Part shown: piece after piece, positions 45,630 through 54,104 of the stretch
Layout: every line of letters starts with the position of its first letter
Numbering within the stretch: position 1 is the first letter of the stretch
Notes under the pieces: model-generated
Databases searched by the model: none
The model's input: only the letters and a program-made list of their open reading frames with translations
Told to the model about the DNA's origin: nothing
Source: Paraburkholderia terricola
Lineage (GTDB): Bacteria; Pseudomonadota; Gammaproteobacteria; Burkholderiales; Burkholderiaceae
Direction: 5' to 3'
NCBI RefSeq assembly: GCF_900142195.1
Contig: NZ_FRAB01000024.1
Location: forward strand, 1 to 64,000
Length of the DNA: 64,000 nucleotides
Position numbers and translations under genes: made by a program

Positions 45630-47141
45630 TCATGCGCTCGCCACGCGCGCGCTGGTTCCCTTGCTCAGCTTCATCCACGCGCTGTACACGATCGACGCCA
45701 GCGCGAGTCCCACAAACCATGCATACGTGTAGAGCGTATTGAAGATCGCCGGCACGTTCGGAAACGCCGCGGGAAACGCGGTGTGCAGGAAGCCCGGCAA
45801 ATTCGGCAGCACGCCGATGACCAATGCGACCACCGCACCGATATTCCAGCCGCCCGTATAGCTGTACTCGCCATGCTCGTCGAACAGTTCTCGCGGGTCC
45901 AGCCGCGTGCCGCGAATCAGGAAGTAGTCGACCATCAGAATGCCCGCCACCGGACCGAGCAACGCCGAATAGCCGACCAGCCACGTGAAGATATAGCCTT
46001 GGGTGGTGGCGAGAATCTTCCACGGCATCATCACGATCGCGATGGTCGCGGTAATCATGCCGCCGACGCGATACGAAATACCCTTGGGCCACAGGCTCGA
46101 AAAATCATAAGCCGGACCGACGAGATTCGCCGCGAGATTGCAGCACATCGTGTCGAGCGTCAGGATGATCAGCGCGAGGCCGACGCCGATGCCGGTCATG
46201 CGGCTCGTCAGATCGATCGGATCCCAGATCGCCTTGCCGTAGATCACCACGGTCGCCGACGTCACCACCACCGAAATCACGGAGAGCAAGGCCATCGGCA
46301 CGGGCAAGCCGATCGACTGGCCGATGATCTGGTCGCGCTGCGTTTTGGCGAAGCGCGTGAAGTCGGGAATATTCAGCGCGAGCGTGGCCCAGAAGCCCAC
46401 CATCGCAGTCAGGCCCGGCCAGAACGTCGCCCAGAACAAGCCCTCTTTCTTGCCGCCCGGCACGAACTGCGACGGCGCGGACAACATCGAACCGAGCCCG
46501 CCCGCCTTCGAGGTCGCCCACCACACGAGCGCGATGCACATCACGATCTTGATCGGCGCGGACCAGCTTTCGAGCCAGCGGATCGAATCGGTGCCATGCA
46601 CGATGAAGTAGATTTGCAGCGCCCAGAACACCAGAAAGCACGCGAGTTGCGCCGCCGAGATGTCGAGAAACGGCAATGCCGCGCCGTGCAGCGCGTTGCC
46701 GGTGAGAATGTTCAGCAGCGTATAGATCGCGCTGCCGCCGAGCCACGTCTGAATCCCATACCAGCCGCACGCGACGATCGCCCGCAGCATCGCCGGCAAT
46801 TTCGCGCCCTGCGTGCCGAACGACGAGCGCACCAGCACCGCGTACGGAATGCCGTGCTTCGCGCCCGCGTGACCGATCAGCAGCATCGGCACCAGCACGA
46901 TCAGATTGCCGAGCAGCACGGTCAACACCGCCTGCCAGGGCGACATGCCCTCTTCCGTCAAGCCGGCGGCGAGCATGTACGACGCGATGTTCATCACCAT
47001 GCCGACCCACAGCGCGGCGAAGTGATACCACCTCCACGTGCGTTGCGCGACGCCGGTGGGCGCCAGGTCGTCGTTGTAAAGACTGCTGCCCTGCGCGCCG
47101 GCCGCGAACTGCGGATCGACGGGATGCGCTGTCTGCTTCAT
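45630..47141 (-). CDS. NCS1-family nucleobase:cation symporter
   Basis: This 503-residue membrane protein has about twelve helices and NCS1 hallmarks: LYNDDLAPTGVAQRTW at the N-terminus, then VLLGNLIVLVPMLLIGHAGAKHG and GIPYAVLVRSSFGTQGAKLPA. It probably imports uracil, thymine or a dihydropyrimidine/hydantoin for the operon. GGAGAT precedes the ATG at 47141; a longer in-frame start is less likely. It is the fourth gene of the operon. Confidence 0.94.
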   Translation of the reverse strand: MKQTAHPVDPQFAAGAQGSSLYNDDLAPTGVAQRTWRWYHFAALWVGMVMNIASYMLAAGLTEEGMSPWQAVLTVLLGNLIVLVPMLLIGHAGAKHGIPYAVLVRSSFGTQGAKLPAMLRAIVACGWYGIQTWLGGSAIYTLLNILTGNALHGAALPFLDISAAQLACFLVFWALQIYFIVHGTDSIRWLESWSAPIKIVMCIALVWWATSKAGGLGSMLSAPSQFVPGGKKEGLFWATFWPGLTAMVGFWATLALNIPDFTRFAKTQRDQIIGQSIGLPVPMALLSVISVVVTSATVVIYGKAIWDPIDLTSRMTGIGVGLALIILTLDTMCCNLAANLVGPAYDFSSLWPKGISYRVGGMITATIAIVMMPWKILATTQGYIFTWLVGYSALLGPVAGILMVDYFLIRGTRLDPRELFDEHGEYSYTGGWNIGAVVALVIGVLPNLPGFLHTAFPAAFPNVPAIFNTLYTYAWFVGLALASIVYSAWMKLSKGTSARVASA

Positions 47142-47251
47142 CGAAAGATCTCCACTGGATCGTTGGGGCCCGCGCGGCTTCTCGTGGCGCGTCGGGTCTT
47201 TGGGGACACTCAGGTTCAGTACAGGCGCTTCCTCGATGGGGACTGCGTGTT

Positions 47252-48586
47252 TCAAGCCGCCTTGGCCGCATGAGCCTGCGCGTGTTCGGCGGTTTCAGCC
47301 GCGCTCGATGTGTCGCTCTCTTGCGCCGTCGCCCTCGTGGGATTGTTCGGATGCGTGGTCCAGTTCGCGTACTCGCCGTTGTCCACGCGTTCCATCGTGA
47401 TGCACTGCTCCACCGGGCATACGTGCATGCACAGATTGCAGCCGACGCACTCGGAGTCCATCACTTCAAAATGCCGGACGCCATCTTTTTCTTTCATGAT
47501 CGCCTGGTGCGCGGTGTCCTCGCAGGCGATATGGCACAGCCCGCACTGAATGCACTTGTCCTGATCGATGCGCGCCTTGATGTCGTATTTGAGGTTCAGG
47601 TATTTCCAGTCGGTGACGTTCGGCACCGCGCGGCCGCGAATCTCGTCGAGCGTCGCGTAGCCTTTTTCGTCCATCCAGTTCGAAAGGCCATCGGCCAGAT
47701 CGGAGACGATGCGAAACCCGTAGTGCATCGCCGCCGTGCAGACCTGCACGCTTCCCGCGCCCAGCACGATGAATTCCGCGGCGTCGCGCCACGTCGAAAT
47801 GCCGCCGATGCCGGAGATCGGCAGATTCGGCGTTTCCACGTCGCGGGCGATTTCCGCGACCATGTTCAGTGCGATCGGCTTCACCGCCGGGCCGCAGTAG
47901 CCGCCGTGCGTGCCTTTGCCATCGACCATCGGCAACGGCGACATCGCGTCCAGATCGACCGCGACGATCGAGTTGATCGTATTGATCAGCGAGACGCCGT
48001 CGGCGCCGCCTTGATACGCCGCGCGCGAACCGAGCCGAATGTCGCTGATATTCGGCGTGAGCTTCACGAGGCACGGCAGCTTCGTGCCTTCCTTGACCCA
48101 GCGCGTGACCATCTCGATGTACTCGGGCACCTGGCCCACCGCCGCGCCCATGCCGCGTTCGCTCATGCCATGCGGACAACCGAAATTCAATTCCACCGCG
48201 TCGGCGCCGGTGTCCTCGACGAGCGGCAGGATCCATTTCCAGTCGCGTTCGTTGCACGGCACCATCAGCGAGACGATCATCGCGCGCTCGGGCCAGTCGC
48301 GCTTGACTTGCGCGATCTCGCGCAGATTGACGTCGAGCGGACGGTCCGTGATCAGTTCGATGTTGTTCAGGCCCGCGATGCGCTGGCCGTTCCATTGCAC
48401 CGCGCCGTAGCGCGAGCTGACGTTCACGACGTGCGGGTCGAGGCCGAGCGTCTTCCACACCACGCCGCCCCAGCCCGCTTCGAACGCGCGGTTCACGTTA
48501 TAGGCTTTGTCGGTCGGCGGCGCGGAAGCGAGCCAGAAAGGATTCGGCGAGGTGATGCCGGCAATCGTACAGCGCAGATCGGCCAT
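47252..48586 (-). CDS. preA: NAD-dependent dihydropyrimidine dehydrogenase subunit PreA
   Basis: This 444-residue protein has a dihydroorotate-dehydrogenase-like FMN barrel (~1-310; ELNFGCPHGMSERGMGAAVG) and a C-terminal pair of 4Fe-4S motifs (CIQCGLCHIAC and CVGCNLCMHVCP). Together with PreT it reduces uracil or thymine to the dihydro form. A variable Ala-rich tail ends the protein. AAGGAG precedes the ATG. It is encoded right after preT, about 60 bases downstream. Confidence 0.96.
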   Translation of the reverse strand: MADLRCTIAGITSPNPFWLASAPPTDKAYNVNRAFEAGWGGVVWKTLGLDPHVVNVSSRYGAVQWNGQRIAGLNNIELITDRPLDVNLREIAQVKRDWPERAMIVSLMVPCNERDWKWILPLVEDTGADAVELNFGCPHGMSERGMGAAVGQVPEYIEMVTRWVKEGTKLPCLVKLTPNISDIRLGSRAAYQGGADGVSLINTINSIVAVDLDAMSPLPMVDGKGTHGGYCGPAVKPIALNMVAEIARDVETPNLPISGIGGISTWRDAAEFIVLGAGSVQVCTAAMHYGFRIVSDLADGLSNWMDEKGYATLDEIRGRAVPNVTDWKYLNLKYDIKARIDQDKCIQCGLCHIACEDTAHQAIMKEKDGVRHFEVMDSECVGCNLCMHVCPVEQCITMERVDNGEYANWTTHPNNPTRATAQESDTSSAAETAEHAQAHAAKAA

Positions 48587-48646
48587 GTTCGGCTCCTTGG
48601 GGACTGCTGTTTTTGTCTGGTGTGATGCGTGGCTTCGCGGCCGCCG

Positions 48647-50002
48647 CTAGGCGGCCTTGATCGCCATGCGGGCGAACTGCGCATCGATCGCCGCGGCGGC
48701 GAGCTTGCCGTCCTGCACCGCCTGCACCGTGAGATCCACGCCGCCGGTCGCCGCGCAATCGCCGCCCGCCCAGACGCCTGCAAGCGAGGTCTGCCCGTTC
48801 GCATCGACGGCGATGCGGCTGCCGTCGAGCGTCAGCAATTCCCGTTCGATACCCACGGCAACCAGCGTTTGACCGATCGCCTTGAGCACCATGTCGGCCT
48901 CGACCACGAAGCGCTCCTGCGCCTGATTGCCTTCGTCCGCTGTACGTTCGAATTCGACACCGGTGACGACGCCGCCCTCGCCGATCAACCGCACCGGCCT
49001 CGCATGCGTGACGAGCGTGACGCCGTTGGTCTGCGCGAACTCGCGCTCGGCCCACGTCGCGCTCATCGCTTCCACGCCGCGCCGGTACGCCATCGTCACG
49101 GCGGTCGCGCCGAGCTTGCGGCTCTGCACGGCGGCGTCCACCGCCGTATTGCCGCCGCCGATCACGACCACGCGGCGGCCTACCGGCACCGTGCCGAGGT
49201 CGCTCGCGTCGCGCACCTGTTCGATGAAATCCACCGCGTTCATCACGCCGCTCAGGTCTTCGCCTTCCATCGCCAGCGCGCGCACGCCGGTCAGGCCGAT
49301 CGCGAGAAACACGGCGTCATGGTTCTTGCGCAGCGTGTCGAGCGTGACGTCACGCCCGAGCGCCACGCCGTATTCGATCTCGATGCCGCCGACCGAACAC
49401 AGCCACGCCACTTCCCGCTGTGCGAAATCGTCGACGGTTTTGTAAGCGGCAATGCCGTATTCGTTGAGGCCGCCCGCTTTCTCGCGGGCGTCGAAGAGGG
49501 TGACGCGATGCCCCGCGAGCGCGAGCCGATGCGCGCACGCGAGCCCCGCCGGTCCCGCGCCGACCACCGCGACGTGCCGCCCTGTTTCCGCCGCGCGCTT
49601 GAACAGCACCTCGCCGCGCGCCATCGCCCAATCGGTCGCATGGCGTTGCAGCGCGCCGATCGCCACCGGCTTCGCGTCCTGGTGGTTACGCACGCAAGCC
49701 CCCTCGCAAAGAATCTCGGTCGGGCAGACGCGCGCGCACATGCCGCCCATCGGATTGGCCGACAGGATATCGACGGCGGCGCCCTTCAGATTGCCGTTGC
49801 CGATCTTGCGGATGAAGCCGGGAATGTCGATCCGTGTCGGGCACGCATTCACGCATGGCGCGTCGTAGCAGTAGTGGCAGCGGCTCGCCGCCGCGGCCGC
49901 GGCGCTTGCGTCGAGCAAGGGCGCGATGTCGGAGAACTCGCACGCCAACTGCTCGGGCGACAGGCGCTGCGCGGCAATGTCGCCGGTTTGCTTGATGGCC
50001 AT
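48647..50002 (-). CDS. preT: NAD-dependent dihydropyrimidine dehydrogenase subunit PreT
   Basis: This 451-residue protein has a cysteine-rich N-terminal Fe-S domain (CHYCYDAPCVNACPT, CARVCPTEILCEGAC). FAD-binding (VVGAGPAGLACAHRLALAG) and NAD-binding (VVIGGGNTAVDAAVQS) domains follow, as in GltD-like subunits. It feeds electrons from NADH to PreA. AAGAAGGA precedes the ATG. It lies between the amidohydrolase and preA in the operon. Confidence 0.96.
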   Translation of the reverse strand: MAIKQTGDIAAQRLSPEQLACEFSDIAPLLDASAAAAAASRCHYCYDAPCVNACPTRIDIPGFIRKIGNGNLKGAAVDILSANPMGGMCARVCPTEILCEGACVRNHQDAKPVAIGALQRHATDWAMARGEVLFKRAAETGRHVAVVGAGPAGLACAHRLALAGHRVTLFDAREKAGGLNEYGIAAYKTVDDFAQREVAWLCSVGGIEIEYGVALGRDVTLDTLRKNHDAVFLAIGLTGVRALAMEGEDLSGVMNAVDFIEQVRDASDLGTVPVGRRVVVIGGGNTAVDAAVQSRKLGATAVTMAYRRGVEAMSATWAEREFAQTNGVTLVTHARPVRLIGEGGVVTGVEFERTADEGNQAQERFVVEADMVLKAIGQTLVAVGIERELLTLDGSRIAVDANGQTSLAGVWAGGDCAATGGVDLTVQAVQDGKLAAAAIDAQFARMAIKAA

Positions 50003-50140
50003 ACACGTTCCTTCTTCGTTGTGAGGACGTAGCCGTACCTGCCGGCTGCGTTTCAGGCGAAGCCGGGACGGCGTGTTTCATGGGCACTACGGTGAAGCGA
50101 GTGATGCAACCGAATCACGCAACCGCTGCCGCAAAAAGCG

Positions 50141-51427
50141 TTATGAAACCGGCTCGCACGCCCGTTCGAGCATCGCGTGCAACAACACGTTGGCGCCCGC
50201 CTCGATCCATTCGAAGGTGGCGTCCTCGATTTCGTTATGGCTGATCCCGTCGACGCAAGGCACGAACACCATCGAAGTGGGCGCGACTTGCGACAGATAA
50301 CAGGCGTCGTGCCCCGCGCCGGACACCATGTTGCGATGCGGATAGCCGAAACGTTCGGCCGCGGCGCGCACGGATTTCACGCAGGCTTCGTCGAACGCGA
50401 CCGGCGCGTAGTAAAAGATCTGTTCCAGTTCGGTTTCGAGACCGATGCCGCTCGCGATCTTCGCCACGCCTTCACGCAGCGCGGCATCCATCTTCGCGAG
50501 CACCGCATCGTCGGGATGACGAAAGTCGACGGTGAAAAACACGCGGCCGGGAATCACGTTGCGCGAGTTCGGATGGACTTGCATCATGCCGACCGTCGCG
50601 CAGCCGAACGGCGCGTTATCGAGTCCGATGCGATTGACCAGATCGACCACGCGCGCGGCGCCGAGCAATGCGTCGCGACGGCGCGGCATCGGCGTCGGAC
50701 CCGCATGCGCCTCCTGTCCCGTCAACGTGATCTCGTACCAGCGCTGACCTTGCGCGTCCGTCACCACGCCGATGGTTTTCTGCTCGGCTTCGAGAATCGG
50801 CCCCTGTTCGATATGCAGTTCAAAAGCCGCATGCAACGCGCGCCCGCCGCACGGAACATCGCCCGCATAGCCGATGCGTTGCAGTTCCTCGCCGATGGTC
50901 TTGCCGTCCACGTCCTTGCGCGAGAGGCCATACTCCAACGTGAACACGCCGGCGAACACGCCCGACGCGACCATCGCCGGCGCGAAGCGCGAGCCTTCCT
51001 CGTTGGTCCAGATCACTACTTCGACGGGGTGCTCGGTCTCGATGCCGTGATCGTTCAGGCTGCGAATCACTTCGAGACCGCCGAGCACGCCATAGATGCC
51101 GTCGAAGCGGCCGCCGGTCGGCTGCGAGTCCGCGTGCGAGCCGGTCATCACCGGCAGCGCATCCGGGTTGCGCCCGGCGCGGCGCATGAACACATTGCCC
51201 ATCTGATCGACACTGACCGTGCAGCCCGCTTCCTTCGCCCAGCCGACGATCAGATCGCGCCCCTGCTTGTCGAGGTCAGTGAGCGCGAGACGGCAAACGC
51301 CGCCCTTGGGCGTCGCGCCGATCTTCGCCATCGTCATCAGGCTGTCCCACAGCCGATGGCCGTCGACCTTGATCGACGTAGCGGGTTCTCGGTGGGCCTT
51401 CTTCAGCGCTTCGGATACCGCGTTCAT
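50141..51427 (-). CDS. Zn-dependent N-carbamoyl amino-acid hydrolase (M20; beta-ureidopropionase-type)
   Basis: This 428-residue M20/AllC-HyuC-family amidohydrolase has metal-ligand segments GSHADSQPTGGRFDGIYG, TNEEGSRFAPAM, LHIEQGPILEAE and SGAGHDACYL. In this operon it most likely hydrolyses N-carbamoyl-beta-alanine or N-carbamoyl-beta-aminoisobutyrate to the beta-amino acid, ammonia and CO2. This is inferred from context, because the family also includes allantoate and L-carbamoylase enzymes. AAGGAG precedes the ATG at 51427. It is the first gene after the operon promoter. Confidence 0.9.
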   Translation of the reverse strand: MNAVSEALKKAHREPATSIKVDGHRLWDSLMTMAKIGATPKGGVCRLALTDLDKQGRDLIVGWAKEAGCTVSVDQMGNVFMRRAGRNPDALPVMTGSHADSQPTGGRFDGIYGVLGGLEVIRSLNDHGIETEHPVEVVIWTNEEGSRFAPAMVASGVFAGVFTLEYGLSRKDVDGKTIGEELQRIGYAGDVPCGGRALHAAFELHIEQGPILEAEQKTIGVVTDAQGQRWYEITLTGQEAHAGPTPMPRRRDALLGAARVVDLVNRIGLDNAPFGCATVGMMQVHPNSRNVIPGRVFFTVDFRHPDDAVLAKMDAALREGVAKIASGIGLETELEQIFYYAPVAFDEACVKSVRAAAERFGYPHRNMVSGAGHDACYLSQVAPTSMVFVPCVDGISHNEIEDATFEWIEAGANVLLHAMLERACEPVS

Positions 51428-51576
51428 TCGTCTCGCTCCTTTCGGTGAACCGACATGAAACTGGTGCATTGACGGCGAATTCTGGGGCGTGGCCGCACGG
51501 CGGCGGTGCACATTCGATCGCTTCGCTCGCCCCTTAGGGAAAGGGCAAACCCTGGGGCATCGCCCGCTCCCTCAAT

Positions 51577-51594
51577 CCTGTCCAGTTGGACAGG
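51577..51594. promoter_or_regulatory. Palindromic operator CCTGTCCA-GT-TGGACAGG
   Basis: A perfect 8+2+8 inverted repeat lies directly downstream of the -10 element of the leftward pyrimidine operon promoter. It is also in the gap shared with the divergent TetR gene. The half-site spacing and TGTCCA/TGGACA core resemble the RutR-type palindrome (TTGACCA-N2-TGGTCAA), fitting the RutR-like regulator next door. Confidence 0.75.
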
Positions 51595-51622
51595 TTGTAG
51601 ACGATTAAGACCGCCAAATCAA
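51594..51622 (-). promoter_or_regulatory. Putative sigma-70 promoter of the pyrimidine operon
   Basis: On the minus strand TTGATT and TACAAC are separated by 17 bases. The palindromic operator starts at the downstream edge of the -10, so a bound repressor would block initiation. Confidence 0.55.
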
Positions 51623-51768
51623 TGCCTTTCGTGCGGTGACAAACAGAGCGAGAAGCGTGCCATTGCATCGCAGCACGCGCTCGATGCGCGTGGCGAATCC
51701 GCATGTCCACGCGCCGCCAAACGACTAGAATGAAGCGCGACGCGGCACACATGCCGCTGCGGGTGAAC

Positions 51769-52470
51769 ATGAGAGACGACCACGTGGCTGCCGACATCAC
51801 CGAAAACGAAGAAACGCGCGCACCTTTGCGGCGGCGCAAGGCGCACATTCGCGAGTCGAATGAAGCGCATCTTCTGGCGTGCGCCGAGGCGGTTTTCGCC
51901 GAGCGCGGGCTGGAGGGCGCCAGCACCGCGATGATCGCCGAACGTGCGGGTTTACCAAAAGCCAACTTGCATTACTACTTCCCGACCAAGCTCGCGTTGT
52001 ACCGGCGCGTGCTGGAAGACCTGTTCGAGGATTGGTATCGCGCGGCGGATACGTTCGAATGCAGCGACGATCCGGTCGAGGCGATCGGCGGCTATGTACG
52101 CGCGAAAATGGAACTGTCGCGGCGCCGGCCGCTCGGCTCGAAGGTGTGGGCGAGCGAGATCATTCACGGCGCCGAGCACATGGACGACATACTCACGCAA
52201 CGCGTGAAGCCGTGGCTCGACAGCCGTGTGAAAGTGATCGACGACTGGATCGCGCGCGGCCTGCTCGCGCCGGTGAATGCGCAAACGCTGATGTACATGA
52301 TCTGGGCGACCACGCAGCATTACGCCGACTTCGACGCGCAGATTCGCGCGCTCAGGGGCAAGCGCGCGTTGACGCAAAAAGCGTTCGAGGCGACGACGGA
52401 AGAAGTGGTGCAGTTGGTGATTCGGGCGTGCGGGGCGGTGTCGCCTGGGCAGGCTGGAGGCTCGCGTTAG
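51769..52470 (+). CDS. TetR-family regulator, RutR/YcdC-like
   Basis: This protein of about 233 residues has a TetR helix-turn-helix (~32-78; LEGASTAMIAERAGLPKANLHYYFPTKLALYRRVLEDL). Its C-terminal domain is of RutR/YcdC type. RutR binds uracil or thymine in E. coli, so this protein is a plausible pyrimidine sensor for the divergent degradation operon. The start is uncertain: ATGs at 51703, 51730 and 51751 and a GTG at 51784 (with GAGAG before it) are alternatives; 51769 gives a typical length. Confidence 0.88.
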   Translation: MRDDHVAADITENEETRAPLRRRKAHIRESNEAHLLACAEAVFAERGLEGASTAMIAERAGLPKANLHYYFPTKLALYRRVLEDLFEDWYRAADTFECSDDPVEAIGGYVRAKMELSRRRPLGSKVWASEIIHGAEHMDDILTQRVKPWLDSRVKVIDDWIARGLLAPVNAQTLMYMIWATTQHYADFDAQIRALRGKRALTQKAFEATTEEVVQLVIRACGAVSPGQAGGSR

Positions 52471-52527
52471 AACAGGTAGTGGAAATCGCCGAATTTCATT
52501 TAGGATGATGCCTTCGGGCAGATGGCT

Positions 52528-52753
52528 ATGGAAAAAGTCATGCAAGACAAGCGGGTATCCAAGTCCGAGTTCAAAGCCAAGGCGCTGGAATTTTTTCGGC
52601 AAATCGAATCTTCCGGCGAAAGCATGATCGTCACGGATCACGGCAAACCAGCGCTGGAAGTACGGCCCTACCACGGTGCAGAGCGCCTCAGTTGTGCGTT
52701 ATGACGAGTCAGCTTCGCCTATCGAAGAAGACGACTGGGAGACCGCACAGTGA
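52528..52753 (+). pseudogene. Frameshifted Phd/YefM-type antitoxin remnant
   Basis: The first ~50 codons encode a Phd-like antitoxin: KRVSKSEFKAKALEFFRQIE, then MIVTDHGKPALEVRPYHG. The frame then runs out at 52702-52704. A +1 frame continues with SVVRYDESASPIEEDDWETAQ and a stop at 52751-52753, the usual C-terminal tail of this antitoxin family, so a deletion with frameshift is likely near 52680-52700. No PIN-type toxin follows; only VTIW and a stop overlap the end. ATGs at 52522 and 52540 are other possible starts. Confidence 0.75.
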
Positions 52754-52762
52754 CCATCTGGT

Positions 52763-52793
52763 AAAAAACGCAGGGCTCGCAAGCGCGCGAGCC
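52763..52793 (-). terminator. Putative terminator of the boxCBA operon
   Basis: On the minus strand GGCTCGC pairs with GCGAGCC (52774-52780 with 52787-52793). Six T residues follow about five bases later (complement of the A run at 52763-52768). It lies 25 bases past boxA. Confidence 0.6.
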
Positions 52794-52817
52794 GCTTCGC
52801 GTGGAAACGTAAGCCGC

Positions 52818-54044
52818 TCAATACGTCTCCAGATGCAACCGCCCTTCCCGCTTCAACTTCGCCCACAGCGCGTCCCAATCCATCCGATGCTGCTCGCCGA
52901 TTTCCCTGAGCGCCTGCAGCACGCCCTCTTCCATGCCCTTCAACCCGCACACGTAGATATGCGTGTTGTCGTCCTTGAGCAGCTGCGCGACATCGACCGC
53001 GCGCTCGCGCATCGCGTCCTGCACGTAGCGCTTCGCCTGCCCCGGCGTGCGTGAAAACGCCAGATTCGTATCGATGAAATCCTTCGGCAGATTCGTGAGC
53101 GGCCCAAAATACGGCAACTCTTCTTTCGTGCGCGCGCCGAAGAACAGCATCAGCTTGCCGGTCGCGCCTTTCAGCCGGCGACGCCGACGATACTCGGTCA
53201 TCGCGCGCATTGGCGCCGAACCGGTGCCCGTGCAAATCATCAGCAGATGCGAGTTCGGATGGTTCGGCATCAGGAACGTACCGCCGAACGGGCCGATCAC
53301 GTTGACCACGTCGCCCTTCTTCAGATCGCACAGATAGTTCGAGCACACGCCGTCGATCGCATCGCCGTGCTGTTGCGACACACGTTTTACCGTCAGCGAC
53401 ACGTTGTTATAGCCGGGCCGTTCGCCGTCGCGCGGACTCGCGATCGAATACTGGCGCGCGTGATGCGTTCGGCCATCGGCGCTCGCGCCCGGCGGCAGAA
53501 TGCCGATCGATTGGCCTTCCAGCACCGGAAACGGCATCGAACCGAAATCGAGCACGATGTGATGAATGTCGCTATCGGTCGAAGCGTCCGTGAGCCGGTA
53601 GTTGCCGACCACCGTCGCGGTGGTCGGCGCCTTGTGCGTGTAGAGATTCACGTAAGGCTTCGCCGCCGACCACGGCGGCACCACCGAGCCGCGCACGGTG
53701 TCCACTTCGACGCCGCTCGCGTCCGCCGCCGGATCCCCCGGCGCTTCATCGGCGGCGGGAACCGCCATCGTGTTCTGTTCCGGCAAGACGTCCCACGTGA
53801 ACTGCTCGTCGACCGGATAGGCATCGGCCTTCGATACCGTGCGCCAGTTATCGATCGCGCCGGTCGGACACGGCGGCACGCATGCCATGCAGCCATTGCA
53901 CACATCGGCCTTCACGACATAGTTGTTGTCATCGTGCGTGATCGCATCGACCGGGCAAGTCTCTTCGCAGGTATTGCAGCGAATGCAGATTTCCGGATCG
54001 ATCAGATGCTGCCTGAGAACCTCGATCGACACTGGGCCGTTCAT
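52818..54044 (-). CDS. boxA: Benzoyl-CoA 2,3-epoxidase reductase subunit BoxA
   Basis: This 408-residue protein starts with two 4Fe-4S ferredoxin motifs (C20, C23, C26, C30 and C49, C52, C55, C59). A ferredoxin-NADP reductase-type module follows with FAD (ARQYSIASPRDGERPG) and NADP (ICTGTGSAPMRAM) sites. It supplies electrons to BoxB for epoxidation of benzoyl-CoA. GGAGGTAG precedes the ATG at 54044. It is last in the boxC-boxB-boxA operon. Confidence 0.96.
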   Translation of the reverse strand: MNGPVSIEVLRQHLIDPEICIRCNTCEETCPVDAITHDDNNYVVKADVCNGCMACVPPCPTGAIDNWRTVSKADAYPVDEQFTWDVLPEQNTMAVPAADEAPGDPAADASGVEVDTVRGSVVPPWSAAKPYVNLYTHKAPTTATVVGNYRLTDASTDSDIHHIVLDFGSMPFPVLEGQSIGILPPGASADGRTHHARQYSIASPRDGERPGYNNVSLTVKRVSQQHGDAIDGVCSNYLCDLKKGDVVNVIGPFGGTFLMPNHPNSHLLMICTGTGSAPMRAMTEYRRRRRLKGATGKLMLFFGARTKEELPYFGPLTNLPKDFIDTNLAFSRTPGQAKRYVQDAMRERAVDVAQLLKDDNTHIYVCGLKGMEEGVLQALREIGEQHRMDWDALWAKLKREGRLHLETY

Positions 54045-54104
54045 CACTACCTCCACCTCTATTGCGGCGCATGCGTGCCACGCGCATCCCGGCTTCTCGT
54101 GCGT

